Positions 1 through 8,704 of a stretch of DNA of 64,000 nt are shown in pieces. The notes under the pieces are model-generated. The model was not told the DNA's origin. It did no database searches and saw nothing but the letters and a program-made list of their open reading frames with translations. The position numbers and the translations under genes were made by a program. The DNA is from Pedobacter changchengzhani (lineage in GTDB: Bacteria > Bacteroidota > Bacteroidia > Sphingobacteriales > Sphingobacteriaceae): the NCBI RefSeq assembly GCF_004354365.1, contig NZ_SJCY01000007.1, positions 124,001 through 188,000 on the forward strand. The letters are read 5' to 3'. The stretch's first letter is position 1, and each line of letters begins with the position of its first letter.

Positions 1-24
1 CGTAAAGCGTGTTAAAACGCCCAT
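1..24 (-). CDS. possible 5' end of a gene leaving the window
   Basis: An ATG on the minus strand at 24-22 opens a frame that stays open to the window edge. Only eight codons are visible (starting MGVLTRF), so no family can be named. It could equally be chance. Confidence 0.2.
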
Positions 25-352
25 ATAATTATCTTAACTTTTCAAAACCATTTTTTTTAAATTTCCTTAAATTTCTGACCTTGGCCGGATGGGCATGCGA
101 CAAATACTAGAGTTTTATGAGGAACTAAGAAAAACAATTTTATACTTAACTCTTTTTATTTTTATGTTATTTGAAAACGTAAGTTAGTATTTCATCGCTT
201 AGTACAGTCCTTCTTTTCGTTGCAAGTCCGCCCCGAAAAGGCCTCTGCGTGAATTCAATGTCGTTAAATAGAACAAAATACGGTAAGTAACCGGGTTTCC
301 GGCTTTCCACTTCAATAAGGTTTATTAAACGCTGTACACTGCAAAAAACGCA
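25..352. other. intergenic region, no gene seen
   Basis: About 330 AT-rich bases lie between the left-edge frame and the end of the ABC permease gene. I see no convincing open frame, tRNA or strong terminator. A short CCCCGAAAAGG-like GC patch near 230-245 resembles the GC-rich repeats seen elsewhere in the window, but it is too short to call. Confidence 0.4.
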
Positions 353-1594
353 TTAAGACCGTATAGCTTCCACCGGGTCTAACTTAGATGCCGAGTAAGC
401 AGGCCAGAAACCAGAAATCACTCCGATGGCTACAGAAATCCATAAGCCTAAATTTATATTTTTGAGGTACAATACAATTTTGAAATCGAAAAAATAATCG
501 ATGATAACCGTACTTAAATAAACTAAAAGCAAACCCAATAATCCACCCATTACGCAAAGGGTTATAGATTCGAAAATAAACTGTAGTAAAATAAAATACC
601 GCTTTGCGCCTAACGATTTTTGGATACCTATAATGTTTGTACGCTCTTTAACCGAAACGAACATAATGTTGGCAATACTAAAACCACCAACTAAAATAGA
701 AAACAAGCCGATTACCCATCCACCAATATTTACAGCATCAAACATGGTATCTAGTTGGTTAGAAAGCATGGTGGTTTTATTCAACGCAAAATCGTCTTCC
801 TGGCCGGGTTTTAAACGGTGTATAGCGCGCATTAAACCGCGCACCTCGCTCTCGCTTTCCTCTAACGACACATTATCTGAACCGCTCACAATTATTTGAG
901 GGTTGTATTGTTGATCTTCTACATTAAACAGCCCTTTTGCAAAATTTAATGGAATAACAATGTTATTATCTAAAGATGTACCTAACATATCCTCACCTTC
1001 TTTAGTAAACACGCCAATAACGGTAACTTTTCGACCCATTACTTGCACTTGTTTGCCTACTGCTGTTTCGTCGTTAAATAAACCATCGGCAATTTCCGAG
1101 CCTATTAAACATACCGGCGAGCCAGATTTACTTTCGCTCTCGGTATAATATCTGCCATCCACTAACTCAAAGTTTGATGTTTTATTAAAATCTTGAGTAA
1201 CGGCGAGTAAGGTTGCCCCTTCAACAGAATTGCTCCTGTACTTAATTGTTCGGTTACTGCTTCTCGCTTTAAATACAATCCCAGTAGCATTTCCCATACG
1301 CTCGTTTAATGAGGTATAGTCTCTTATAGATGGTTGCGGACGATTAATGTATTTCCACCACGGATAATCGCCAAAAATCCAAGGGAATTTATCAACGAAA
1401 ATAGTTTTAGACCCTAATTTATCTACGCTAGATTGCAATTTATTCCTAAATGTATCCACGCCAGAAAACACACCAATAATGGTAAATATTCCAATTGTTA
1501 TGGCTAATAAAGACAAAACCGTACGCATTCTGTTTTGGCGCAAAGCATCAAAAGCAAAACGGAAACTCTCACCTATTAGTCTAAAAATAATCAT
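353..1594 (-). CDS. ABC transporter permease, MacB/FtsX type
   Basis: This 413-residue inner-membrane permease has the MacB layout. There is one N-terminal membrane helix (about residues 20-45), a large periplasmic domain (about 50-285), then three C-terminal helices of the FtsX type (about 290-400). The protein ends in the family's usual PVEAIRS tail. MacB-like permeases work with a LolD/MacB-type ATPase in lipoprotein release, efflux or cell-envelope stress. A matching ATPase lies at 5621-6379 but is not adjacent, so the pairing is an inference. Length and motifs are complete. The substrate cannot be told from the sequence. Confidence 0.85.
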   Translation of the reverse strand: MIIFRLIGESFRFAFDALRQNRMRTVLSLLAITIGIFTIIGVFSGVDTFRNKLQSSVDKLGSKTIFVDKFPWIFGDYPWWKYINRPQPSIRDYTSLNERMGNATGIVFKARSSNRTIKYRSNSVEGATLLAVTQDFNKTSNFELVDGRYYTESESKSGSPVCLIGSEIADGLFNDETAVGKQVQVMGRKVTVIGVFTKEGEDMLGTSLDNNIVIPLNFAKGLFNVEDQQYNPQIIVSGSDNVSLEESESEVRGLMRAIHRLKPGQEDDFALNKTTMLSNQLDTMFDAVNIGGWVIGLFSILVGGFSIANIMFVSVKERTNIIGIQKSLGAKRYFILLQFIFESITLCVMGGLLGLLLVYLSTVIIDYFFDFKIVLYLKNINLGLWISVAIGVISGFWPAYSASKLDPVEAIRS

Positions 1595-1742
1595 AATATA
1601 AGGTTTAGATACATACGGGAGATAAAGGTTACAAGAAATTTAAAAAAAGATTGTAAACCACCAATAATCTACTAAAGTAAATATAAAAACATTTAATAGG
1701 TACATTACGTTTATTAAAATACGAAAAAAGAAAATTAATTCG

Positions 1743-1750
1743 TATTTTTG
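1743..1750 (+). promoter_or_regulatory. putative -7 promoter element for queA
   Basis: TATTTTTG matches the Bacteroidota -7 consensus TAnnTTTG and lies about 22 bp before the queA ATG. No TTG is seen at the expected -33 distance, so the call is tentative. Confidence 0.4.
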
Positions 1751-1772
1751 CACCTCAAAAAATTCATCAAGA

Positions 1773-2822
1773 ATGAAATTATCACAATTCAAATTTAACT
1801 TACCAGAAGCATTAATTGCCGAAAATCCGGCCGATCAACGCGACGAAGCACGTTTAATGGTTTTACACAAAGACAGCGGTAAAATTGAGCATAAAATTTT
1901 TAAAGACGTTTTAGGTTATTTCGATGACAAAGACGTAATGATATTGAATAACACTAAAGTTTTTCCGGCGCGTTTATACGGCAATAAAGAGAAAACAGGT
2001 GCAACAATCGAGGTTTTTTTACTTCGCGAATTAAATAAAGAATTACGTTTATGGGATGTTTTGGTAGATCCTGCTCGTAAAATCCGTGTTGGAAATAAAT
2101 TATACTTTGGTGATGACGACTTGTTAGTTGCAGAAGTAGTTGACAATACAACATCTCGCGGACGTACAATTCGTTTCTTATTCGAAGGTACCGATGAAGA
2201 ATTTAGAAAAAATGTAGAAATTTTAGGCGAAACGCCACTTCCAAAATATATTAAACGTAAAGCTACTGCAGAAGATAAGGAACGTTATCAAACTATTTTT
2301 GCTAAGCATGAAGGTGCTGTTGCTGCACCTACCGCGGGTTTGCATTTTAGTCGCGAGTTAATGAAACGCCTTGAACTTAAAGGTATTGAATTTGCAGAAG
2401 TTACTTTGCATGTTGGTTTAGGTACTTTTAGAACTGTTGAGGTTGAAGATTTAACCAAACATAAAATGGATTCTGAGCAGTTTATCATCGAACAAAAAGC
2501 AGCAACTTTGGTAAATAAAGCGTTAGAAGAAAAAAGAAGAATTTGTGCTGTGGGTACAACTTCTATGCGCGCAATAGAATCAGCAGTATCTGCTAACAGA
2601 ACTTTAAAGCCTGCGAACGATTGGACAAGTAAATTTATATTCCCGCCTTTCGAATTCAATATTGCAAATTCAATGATTACCAACTTCCATACGCCAGAAT
2701 CTACTTTATTGATGATGGTAAGTGCATTTGGTGGCTATGAAAACGTAATGAATGCTTATGAGGTTGCCGTTAAAGAAAAATATAAATTTTACAGTTATGG
2801 CGATGCCATGCTGATTATATAG
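1773..2822 (+). CDS. queA: S-adenosylmethionine:tRNA ribosyltransferase-isomerase
   Basis: QueA transfers and isomerises the ribosyl part of S-adenosylmethionine onto 7-aminomethyl-7-deazaguanine in tRNA, giving epoxyqueuosine at the wobble base of GUN-anticodon tRNAs. The 349 residues match the usual family length. Typical stretches include [10 protein letters not shown] near residue 55, AAPTAGLHF near 185 and HVGLGTF near 213. The start fits the family and follows a -7-like promoter element. A hairpin repeat and ispD follow. The enzyme is cytosolic and looks intact. Confidence 0.96.
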   Translation: MKLSQFKFNLPEALIAENPADQRDEARLMVLHKDSGKIEHKIFKDVLGYFDDKDVMILNNTKVFPARLYGNKEKTGATIEVFLLRELNKELRLWDVLVDPARKIRVGNKLYFGDDDLLVAEVVDNTTSRGRTIRFLFEGTDEEFRKNVEILGETPLPKYIKRKATAEDKERYQTIFAKHEGAVAAPTAGLHFSRELMKRLELKGIEFAEVTLHVGLGTFRTVEVEDLTKHKMDSEQFIIEQKAATLVNKALEEKRRICAVGTTSMRAIESAVSANRTLKPANDWTSKFIFPPFEFNIANSMITNFHTPESTLLMMVSAFGGYENVMNAYEVAVKEKYKFYSYGDAMLII

Positions 2823-2830
2823 TTATGAAT

Positions 2831-2895
2831 GATGAGATATGAGATTTGAGTGATTGAGTCTTATATCTCATATCTCATATCTCATATCTCATACC
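2831..2895. repeat. TATCTCA tandem/inverted repeat
   Basis: GATATGAGAT on the left is followed by four tandem units of ATCTCAT, so the two sides can pair as a hairpin. A closely related element sits at 8618-8699. It separates queA from ispD and has no open frame. It may act as a transcript-end structure, but no T run follows it. Confidence 0.75.
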
Positions 2896-2902
2896 TTAGA
2901 GC

Positions 2903-3577
2903 ATGAAATATTACGCTATAATTGTAGCAGGCGGTTCGGGAACCCGGATGCAAACCGAAAAGCCAAAACAATTTTTATTGCTGAATAACCTCCCGGTTTT
3001 AATGCACACCATTAAAGCTTTCCACCAAAACCAATATTGCCCAAAAATTATATTAGTGCTTGCGCAAGATCATTTGGCATTGTGGCAACAACTTATTATC
3101 GATCATCAATTCCAAATTCCCCATCAAATTATTGAAGGTGGTTCAGAACGGTTTTACTCTGTAAAAAATGGATTAAGCCTTATAGATGATAAAAATGCAG
3201 TTGTAGCCATACACGATGCGGTAAGACCTTTAACATCGCAAAAAACAATTAACCTTTGTTTCGAAACTGCAACAAGTAGCGGTAACGCAATTGCGTCAGT
3301 TGGCGCTAAAGATTCTATTAGAAGGCTATTAAATGGAAAATCAGCGGCTTTAGACAGAAAAGAAATTTACTTGGTACAAACGCCACAAACTTTCCAAATT
3401 GCACAGTTACGAAAAGCCTACCAACAAGAATATGATGCGTTTTTTACCGACGATGCATCAGTAGTTGAAAAAGCTGGTTATCAAATAAATTTAGTGGCTG
3501 GTGATGAATTTAACTTCAAAATAACTTACAAAGAAGATTTAATATTGGCTGAAACGATTTTGAAAACAAGAAGTTAA
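2903..3577 (+). CDS. ispD: 2-C-methyl-D-erythritol 4-phosphate cytidylyltransferase
   Basis: IspD couples CTP to 2-C-methyl-D-erythritol 4-phosphate in the non-mevalonate isoprenoid pathway. The N-terminal nucleotidyltransferase loop GGSGTRM at about residues 10-16 is followed by KPKQF. The central HDAVRPL at about 105 and the later TDDASVVE at about 187 are the expected substrate-site motifs. The 224 residues are close to the normal length. It converges on the toxin gene at 3574, with the two stop regions overlapping by a few bases. Confidence 0.95.
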   Translation: MKYYAIIVAGGSGTRMQTEKPKQFLLLNNLPVLMHTIKAFHQNQYCPKIILVLAQDHLALWQQLIIDHQFQIPHQIIEGGSERFYSVKNGLSLIDDKNAVVAIHDAVRPLTSQKTINLCFETATSSGNAIASVGAKDSIRRLLNGKSAALDRKEIYLVQTPQTFQIAQLRKAYQQEYDAFFTDDASVVEKAGYQINLVAGDEFNFKITYKEDLILAETILKTRS

Positions 3578-3906
3578 TACCTCAAAATATCGTTCAAAGT
3601 CCTGAGCGCTAAGTCGAGCGCTGCTTTATCAATTTTTCCGATACATTTTTGCATTCTTGCTTTTGAGATTGATCGAATATGAAAAATCATCAATTCAGAA
3701 ATTTCTGGCAAACCATTGGTTTCATTGGGCATCAAGATTGGGTTGCCACGATAATTTTTTATTTTGGTAGTTAATGGCGCAGTGATTACAATCTGCAAAT
3801 GCTCGTTAAGCATATTTCCGCTCAAAATTACAACAGGGCGATAACCAGCTTTTTCGCCAGCTTTTGTAGGATCTAAACCGGCGTACCAAATTTCTCCTTG
3901 CTTCAA
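3574..3906 (-). CDS. MazF/PemK-family endoribonuclease toxin
   Basis: This 110-residue protein has the MazF/PemK fold pattern. It opens with GEIWYAGLDPTKAGEKAGYR, where MazF toxins have the G-[DE]-[IV]-W sheet and the loop before PVVI. It continues with a TAPLTTK strand typical of the family, whose members cut mRNA at short sequences. Its start overlaps the stop of the upstream antitoxin gene by 4 bp, the usual coupling of such pairs. The gene converges on ispD. It appears complete. Its cleavage site cannot be predicted. Confidence 0.88.
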   Translation of the reverse strand: MKQGEIWYAGLDPTKAGEKAGYRPVVILSGNMLNEHLQIVITAPLTTKIKNYRGNPILMPNETNGLPEISELMIFHIRSISKARMQKCIGKIDKAALDLALRTLNDILRY

Positions 3907-4136
3907 TCTCTTATTTGCTTAAAGTAATCTACCATACCTTCTTCTGCCATCATTAATAAATCCTCATCGTTTGCGGCATTTTTATACGATTTAATATATT
4001 CAGCTTTATTGAGTTGATCTAAATAAATTTCTAAAGCTTTTTCTATGAGCTTATTTTTCGGGAGCTTTAACAACTTTGCTTTATCAGAAAGCATTTTCAT
4101 CAAATCATCAGGAAGTGTGCTCGTAAATGTTATCAT
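3903..4136 (-). CDS. antitoxin of the MazF-type pair
   Basis: This small acidic-tailed protein precedes and overlaps the toxin by 4 bp. The N-terminal beta strand ITFTSTLPDDL and the following helices (KNKLIEKALEIYL) look like a ribbon-helix-helix DNA-binding dimer. The acidic C-terminal tail would wrap the toxin. I chose the internal ATG at 4136 because the frame's first ATG at 4175 adds 13 residues that do not fit an RHH strand; the longer form cannot be excluded. Such antitoxins normally repress their own operon. Confidence 0.78.
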   Translation of the reverse strand: MITFTSTLPDDLMKMLSDKAKLLKLPKNKLIEKALEIYLDQLNKAEYIKSYKNAANDEDLLMMAEEGMVDYFKQIRD

Positions 4137-4401
4137 ACCAAAATAATTTAAATGTAAAAAAAATTTACGAAACATATTTATAAATTGTAAATATATTTCT
4201 ACCTATTAGTCGATATCGTCACCAAAAACTAAAATGCAAAAACGACTTAACTTAACCTTGAAGTGCCTTAACTGATGTACCGAGTCGAAAAAATTTTTAG
4301 CTAAATTTTTCAGTGAACAAAAATGGGAAATGATTTTATCATCTCCCATTTCCGTTTGCAATGCATATTAAAAATATGTTAGCTTAAGGTTCTAAATATA
4401 A

Positions 4402-4560
4402 TTAGGTTGCTCTTCCAATAACTTTTAATAAAATAGCAATAACTGCAATTACTAAAAGTACGTGAATAATGTTACCAACATCGCCGAAACCGTGAAATAC
4501 AAAACCTATAATCCATAGTATTACTAATACTACCGCGACTAAATACAATAAATTTCCCAT
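4402..4560 (-). CDS. small hydrophobic membrane protein, lmo0937-like
   Basis: A complete 52-residue frame reads MGNLLYLVAVVLVILWIIGF at its start. A short HGFGDVGNIIH loop follows, then a second hydrophobic stretch and a basic end (KVIGRAT). Two membrane segments around a Gly/His-containing loop match the short lmo0937/YtjA-like membrane proteins common in Bacteroidota, often stress-related. Function is unknown. It stands alone between the antitoxin gene and the DUF2795 gene. Confidence 0.8.
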   Translation of the reverse strand: MGNLLYLVAVVLVILWIIGFVFHGFGDVGNIIHVLLVIAVIAILLKVIGRAT

Positions 4561-4654
4561 AACTCTAATTTTTTTAGTTTTTTAAATTGTTGTTATGGTA
4601 TTAACACAATGAGTAAAGTTTTGTTTAAAAATTGTCAGAAAAAAATCAATAAAA

Positions 4655-4681
4655 AAACCCTTTCGTTATCTGAAAGGGTTT
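4655..4681 (-). terminator. Rho-independent terminator after the DUF2795 gene
   Basis: Arms AAACCCTTTC and GAAAGGGTTT pair around a 7-base loop. On the minus strand the hairpin is followed by a T-rich run (the A-rich stretch at 4640-4655 on the plus strand). It lies 11 bp beyond the stop of the gene at 4692-4913. Confidence 0.85.
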
Positions 4682-4691
4682 AAATGATGTT

Positions 4692-4913
4692 TTAGTACTC
4701 ATCTTCGTTGAAGAAAAAATCTTCCTTAGTTGGATAATCTGGCCAAATTTCTTCAATAGTTTCGTAAGGCTCACCATCATCTTCCAATGCTTGTAAGTTT
4801 TCTATAACTTCTACCGGTGCGCCAGAGCGAATTCCGTAGTCAATCAATTCATCTTTAGTTGCAGGCCATGGTGCGTCTTCCAAGTGCGATGCCAATTCTA
4901 ATGTCCAATACAT
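4692..4913 (-). CDS. DUF2795 domain protein
   Basis: This acidic 73-residue protein matches the DUF2795 pattern seen in Bacteroidota. It starts MYWTLELASHLEDAPWPATK, where a helix is followed by the WPATKDELIDYG stretch, and has the EIWPDYPTKEDF tail. The family is small, cytosolic and of unknown role. It forms a single-gene unit closed by the terminator at 4655-4681. Confidence 0.85.
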   Translation of the reverse strand: MYWTLELASHLEDAPWPATKDELIDYGIRSGAPVEVIENLQALEDDGEPYETIEEIWPDYPTKEDFFFNEDEY

Positions 4914-5000
4914 AAATTCAATTCAATTAAATTCTTACCTTTTTAATATTGCGCAAAGTATATCAAAATTTTTGAGCAAAACAAACTTATTTTTCAACTA

Positions 5001-5549
5001 TTATATACGAGGAATCCAAATGTTTTCCTCAGCTTTAAAATCCATATTCAGTTTCCGTGCCAAAACAAATAAAAAGTCGCTCAATCTGTTCAGATAAACC
5101 GTAACCCGCTCATCTACAAAACTGCTTTCTGCAAGTTGCACGGTTAATCGCTCTGCTCGCCTGCAAACACAACGTGCCAAGTGGCAATAAGACACAACTG
5201 TATTCCCGCCGGGAAGGATAAAATGCTTTAAAGGTGGCAATTCTTCGTTCATAGCGTCTATTTTATCCTCAAGCAAAACAACATCGCTTTCGTGCAAATC
5301 TGGAATCTTCATCTTAGATTTTTCCGGATCGGCGGCTAACGACGCACCTATCGTAAATAAACGGTCTTGAATTTCTTTGAGCAACAATTTATAAGATTCA
5401 TCAATATCCTGACAAGATATTAAGCCTATATACGAGTTTAATTCATCAACGGTTCCATAAGTTTCGATGCGCAAATGGTATTTTGGCACTCTGGCACCAC
5501 CAATTAACGACGTTTGGCCTTTATCGCCTGTTTTTGTGTAGATTTTCAT
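5001..5549 (-). CDS. cob(I)yrinic acid a,c-diamide adenosyltransferase, PduO type
   Basis: The enzyme transfers the adenosyl group of ATP to cob(I)alamin to make coenzyme B12. The N-terminal phosphate loop reads IYTKTGDKGQTSLIGG (residues 3-18). The helix with ARCVCRRAER near 128-137 carries the Arg residues typical of PduO/MMAB enzymes. At 182 residues it has the usual length of the trimeric family. The gene is followed by a GC-rich repeat and then the ABC ATPase gene on the same strand. No other cobalamin gene is near, which fits a salvage role. Confidence 0.93.
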   Translation of the reverse strand: MKIYTKTGDKGQTSLIGGARVPKYHLRIETYGTVDELNSYIGLISCQDIDESYKLLLKEIQDRLFTIGASLAADPEKSKMKIPDLHESDVVLLEDKIDAMNEELPPLKHFILPGGNTVVSYCHLARCVCRRAERLTVQLAESSFVDERVTVYLNRLSDFLFVLARKLNMDFKAEENIWIPRI

Positions 5550-5550
5550 A

Positions 5551-5620
5551 CCTCCTAGCCCCCTAAAAGGGCAAATTAGTTTCGTTTATCCCAAAAGTCC
5601 CCTTTAGGGGATTTAGGGGT
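5551..5620. repeat. GC-rich palindromic intergenic repeat
   Basis: The short space between the ABC ATPase stop and the adenosyltransferase start is filled by inverted CCCCCTAAA and TTTAGGGG boxes, including CCCCTTTAGGGG. Related CCCC/GGGG elements occur at 9318-9450 and inside the restriction gene. It looks like a dispersed repeat family rather than a regulatory site. Confidence 0.65.
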
Positions 5621-6379
5621 TTAATTAATTTTCTCCCAATCTTTACCACTATCATTTAAAGCGGCTAACCGTGGCGAAACAGATTTAATGTTTTCATTTG
5701 GCTGATCACTTTCGATCAAACCATCTCTCATTCTAACAATACGATGCGCATGTAAAGCAATGTCTTCCTCGTGGGTAACTAAAATTATGGTATTCCCTTT
5801 TTTATGAATCTCTTCTAGCAGACCCATAATTTCAACCGATGTTTTTGTATCTAAATTACCTGTAGGTTCATCGGCAAGAATTATTGAAGGATTATTTATT
5901 AAAGCCCTTGCTACGGCAACACGCTGGCGCTGACCACCCGAAAGTTCGTTCGGCTTATGATCCATCCTGTTGCCTAAACCTACATTTTCTAAAGCTGTTT
6001 TAGCTCTCAAATCGCGATCTTTTTTATTTACACCGGCATAAATCAACGGCAAAGCAACATTATCCAACGAAGTGGATCGTGGTAAAAGATTAAAGGTTTG
6101 AAACACAAAGCCAATTTCTTGGTTCCGAACTTCGGCCAGTGCATTATCCGTCATGTGACTTACATCCGTACCATTTAAAATATATAGCCCTTTTGTGGGT
6201 GTATCTAAACAGCCCAAAATATTCATCAATGTGGATTTTCCTGAACCCGAAGGACCCATTAACGCAACAAATTCTCCCTTATTAATTTCTAAAGAAACCG
6301 ATTTTAAGGCATGAATAACTTCAGAGCCGATAACGTATTTACGCCCGAGGTCTTTTACGATGATGAGTGATTGTTGCAT
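5621..6379 (-). CDS. ABC transporter ATPase, LolD/MacB type
   Basis: This 252-residue ATPase has a complete nucleotide-binding core. Walker A is GPSGSGKST near residue 42, the signature is LSGGQRQR near 145, Walker B is [12 protein letters not shown] near 164 and the switch His is in LVTHEE. The [10 protein letters not shown] stretch in the Q-loop region is typical of the LolD/MacB group, which serves permeases such as the one at 353-1594. A 35-residue C-terminal tail beyond the ATPase core is less conserved. The gene is co-directional with gatC and the acyltransferase upstream of it. Confidence 0.9.
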   Translation of the reverse strand: MQQSLIIVKDLGRKYVIGSEVIHALKSVSLEINKGEFVALMGPSGSGKSTLMNILGCLDTPTKGLYILNGTDVSHMTDNALAEVRNQEIGFVFQTFNLLPRSTSLDNVALPLIYAGVNKKDRDLRAKTALENVGLGNRMDHKPNELSGGQRQRVAVARALINNPSIILADEPTGNLDTKTSVEIMGLLEEIHKKGNTIILVTHEEDIALHAHRIVRMRDGLIESDQPNENIKSVSPRLAALNDSGKDWEKIN

Positions 6380-6464
6380 TTTTTTATTTTTTAGACAGGT
6401 AGAAATACTAAGATGTTACAAGGAGGCAGAAATTATTACCTTTAGCCATCATTTTGATAATATC

Positions 6465-6755
6465 TTACTTCTCGATGATTTTTGGGACCATAAAGAATTG
6501 TTCGTCATGCTTCGCTGCATTTTTCAATCCATCTACGGTTGCTATCTCTTGTTTAACCACATCTTGGCGCCAAATATTTGTCGTTTCATTCATGTAAACC
6601 AAAGGTGCTACATTTGCTGTATCCAACTCATTTAACTTTTCCATAAAGGATAAAATTTTATTCATTTCTGGAATCAACGTATCTACATCCTTTTCTTCGA
6701 TGTGAATCCGAGCAAGATCGGCAATTTTATATATGGCTTTGGCGTCTAAAATCAT
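6465..6755 (-). CDS. gatC: Asp-tRNA(Asn)/Glu-tRNA(Gln) amidotransferase subunit C
   Basis: GatC is the small subunit that holds GatA and GatB together in the transamidosome. The 96 residues carry the usual N-terminal helix with KIADLARIHI and the middle LSFMEKLNELDT. The central tail MNETTNIWRQDVV resembles the standard LREDVV stretch, and the end FFMVPKIIEK matches the typical FxVPKVIE. gatA and gatB are not in the window. It sits 2 bp downstream of the acyltransferase gene, which suggests co-transcription. Confidence 0.9.
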   Translation of the reverse strand: MILDAKAIYKIADLARIHIEEKDVDTLIPEMNKILSFMEKLNELDTANVAPLVYMNETTNIWRQDVVKQEIATVDGLKNAAKHDEQFFMVPKIIEK

Positions 6756-6757
6756 TT

Positions 6758-7492
6758 TTAAATTAATTTACTATCGATTAAATGATGAACCTTTTCTTTC
6801 AATAAATCGGCGTCATCGGCAATTAAACCAGTTGTATCAATCGGTTTATGGATGTAAATATCGCAAATTCCCGGCTTACTTCCATATTTTGATCCATCAT
6901 CCCACATAATTTTCCATCCATTAATAATACTTACCGGTATTAACGAAATATTTTTCTCAATCGCCAGCCTAAATGGACCATTTCTAAATTCGCCAAGATG
7001 TGGTGGATATTCATCATCAATTTTACCTTCCGGGAAGATAATTAAACTCATGCCCTTATCTAAATTTTCTGCAGCCTTTTTAAATGCCCTAAAGCCCGAC
7101 ATTTTACTGTCTCTATTTACAGATATATCAATAGTACGAAAGAAAATCCCTAAAACCGGATTATTTAACAATTCATCCTTACCCATAAAATGAAATCGGC
7201 CTTTCGCCATAATACAGAGCACCATTATATCTAAATTCGAGGTATGGTTGGCGCAGTAGATATAAGTTTCATCGGGATCAAATTTGGCCTCTGATTTAAA
7301 AGAAAAAAACACGCCAGATAGAAAACTGCACAAAAAACTATGCGCTTTTCGAAATAAATTTAAAAGCCTATAATATTTGGGTTTTTGAGCCAGAAAATAA
7401 TAGAAAGGATAAAATATGATGAAGAAAAATACAATCCAAAATAGAAACCAAAAGTAATGTATTCGCCTAAAAAATTTCGCCATAGCGATCAA
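6758..7492 (-). CDS. 1-acyl-sn-glycerol-3-phosphate acyltransferase (PlsC family)
   Basis: This membrane acyltransferase adds a second acyl chain to lysophosphatidic acid. It has an N-terminal membrane helix (about residues 14-35) and the catalytic NHTSNLD (HxxxxD) motif at about 86. The phosphate-binding FPEG lies near 157 and a later IPVSIINGW stretch is present. Its 244 residues fit the family. A second ATG three codons in (MAKFF) is an equally likely start. gatC follows 2 bp after the stop. Confidence 0.9.
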   Translation of the reverse strand: MIAMAKFFRRIHYFWFLFWIVFFFIIFYPFYYFLAQKPKYYRLLNLFRKAHSFLCSFLSGVFFSFKSEAKFDPDETYIYCANHTSNLDIMVLCIMAKGRFHFMGKDELLNNPVLGIFFRTIDISVNRDSKMSGFRAFKKAAENLDKGMSLIIFPEGKIDDEYPPHLGEFRNGPFRLAIEKNISLIPVSIINGWKIMWDDGSKYGSKPGICDIYIHKPIDTTGLIADDADLLKEKVHHLIDSKLI

Positions 7493-7591
7493 AATTATAA
7501 ATTAAGCGCAATATTTTAAATTAATTTGAAGATTTTGCCGTAAATTGAATATATCGTTAGTTTGATGCCTTTTTATTTTTAATTTCGTGGC

Positions 7592-8593
7592 ATGATGAAA
7601 GAAACAGTGGTGAGCGGTATTCGCTCTACAGGAAAATTACATTTAGGTAATTACTACGGTGCAGTAAAAAACTTTGTGCAAATGCAAAATGATTTCAACT
7701 GCTACTTTTTTATTGCCGATTTACATTCATTAACAACTCACCCAACCCCTGCAGATTTGCACGGAAACATTAAGCATGTATTGGTAGAGTATTTAGCAAG
7801 TGGAATTGACCCTGAAACGAGCACTATTTATATTCAAAGTGATGTGCCCGAAATTGCCGAACTGTATTTGTATTTAAATATGAATGCTTACATGGGCGAG
7901 TTAGAAAGAAGCACTTCATTTAAAGATAAAGTTCGTTCCAATCCTGATAATGTAAATGCTGGCTTGCTTACTTATCCCGTTTTAATGGCTGCTGATATTT
8001 TAATACACAAAGCAACAAAAGTACCCGTTGGTAAAGACCAAGAGCAACATTTAGAAATGGCCCGTACTTTTGGAAATCGTTTTAACAGATTATACGATAC
8101 ACCCTATTTCCCTGAACCGTATGCTTTCAACTATTCAGAAAAATTAGTTAAAGTTCCGGGTTTAGATGGAAAAGGCAAAATGGGAAAATCGGAGGGCGAA
8201 GGCAATGCAGTTTACTTATCTGATGACCCAGAAACAATCCGTAAAAAAGTAATGCGTGCGGTTAGTGATGGTGGACCAACCGAAGAAAACCAAGAAAAAC
8301 CAGAAGCGATTCAAAATCTTTTCGATTTAATGAAGGTAGTTTCCTCTGCAGATACGCACGAACACTTTTCTGATTTGTATAACAAGATGCAAATTAGATA
8401 TGGCGATTTTAAAAAACAGCTTGCCGAAGATATGATTATTGCGACGGCACCCATGCGCGAGCGCATTATGGACGTAGCCAAAAATGATACTTACTTAAGG
8501 CAAGTGGCTAAACATGGCGCGATTAAGGCGAGAGAAAGTGCTCAAAAAACCATTAAAGAAGTTAGAAGTTTAATCGGTTTTAAAAGTTTTTAA
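7592..8593 (+). CDS. trpS: tryptophanyl-tRNA synthetase
   Basis: This class I synthetase charges tRNA-Trp. HIGH-like LHLGNYYGA is at about residues 17-25, and the KMSKS equivalent is KMGKSEG near 203. Tryptophan-pocket residues lie in the YPVLMAADILIH stretch near 128. The 333 residues match bacterial TrpRS. The start has two adjacent Met codons. It is divergent from the acyltransferase gene and is followed by a hairpin repeat. Confidence 0.96.
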   Translation: MMKETVVSGIRSTGKLHLGNYYGAVKNFVQMQNDFNCYFFIADLHSLTTHPTPADLHGNIKHVLVEYLASGIDPETSTIYIQSDVPEIAELYLYLNMNAYMGELERSTSFKDKVRSNPDNVNAGLLTYPVLMAADILIHKATKVPVGKDQEQHLEMARTFGNRFNRLYDTPYFPEPYAFNYSEKLVKVPGLDGKGKMGKSEGEGNAVYLSDDPETIRKKVMRAVSDGGPTEENQEKPEAIQNLFDLMKVVSSADTHEHFSDLYNKMQIRYGDFKKQLAEDMIIATAPMRERIMDVAKNDTYLRQVAKHGAIKARESAQKTIKEVRSLIGFKSF

Positions 8594-8617
8594 TTAATTT
8601 TATAGATTTTAGCGGTT

Positions 8618-8699
8618 AGATATGAGACATGAGTTAAACGCTCAATCTCACATCTCATATCTCACATCTCATATCTCACATCTCATATCTCATATCTCA
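8618..8699. repeat. TATCTCA/CATCTCA tandem and inverted repeat
   Basis: A left arm GATATGAGACATGAG is followed by about seven tandem units of ATCTCAC or ATCTCAT. It ends five bases before the deoxynucleoside kinase ATG. It is the sister of the element at 2831-2895, again placed directly in front of a gene. The copy number of the unit differs between the two. Confidence 0.75.
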
Positions 8700-8704
8700 A
8701 AAGA

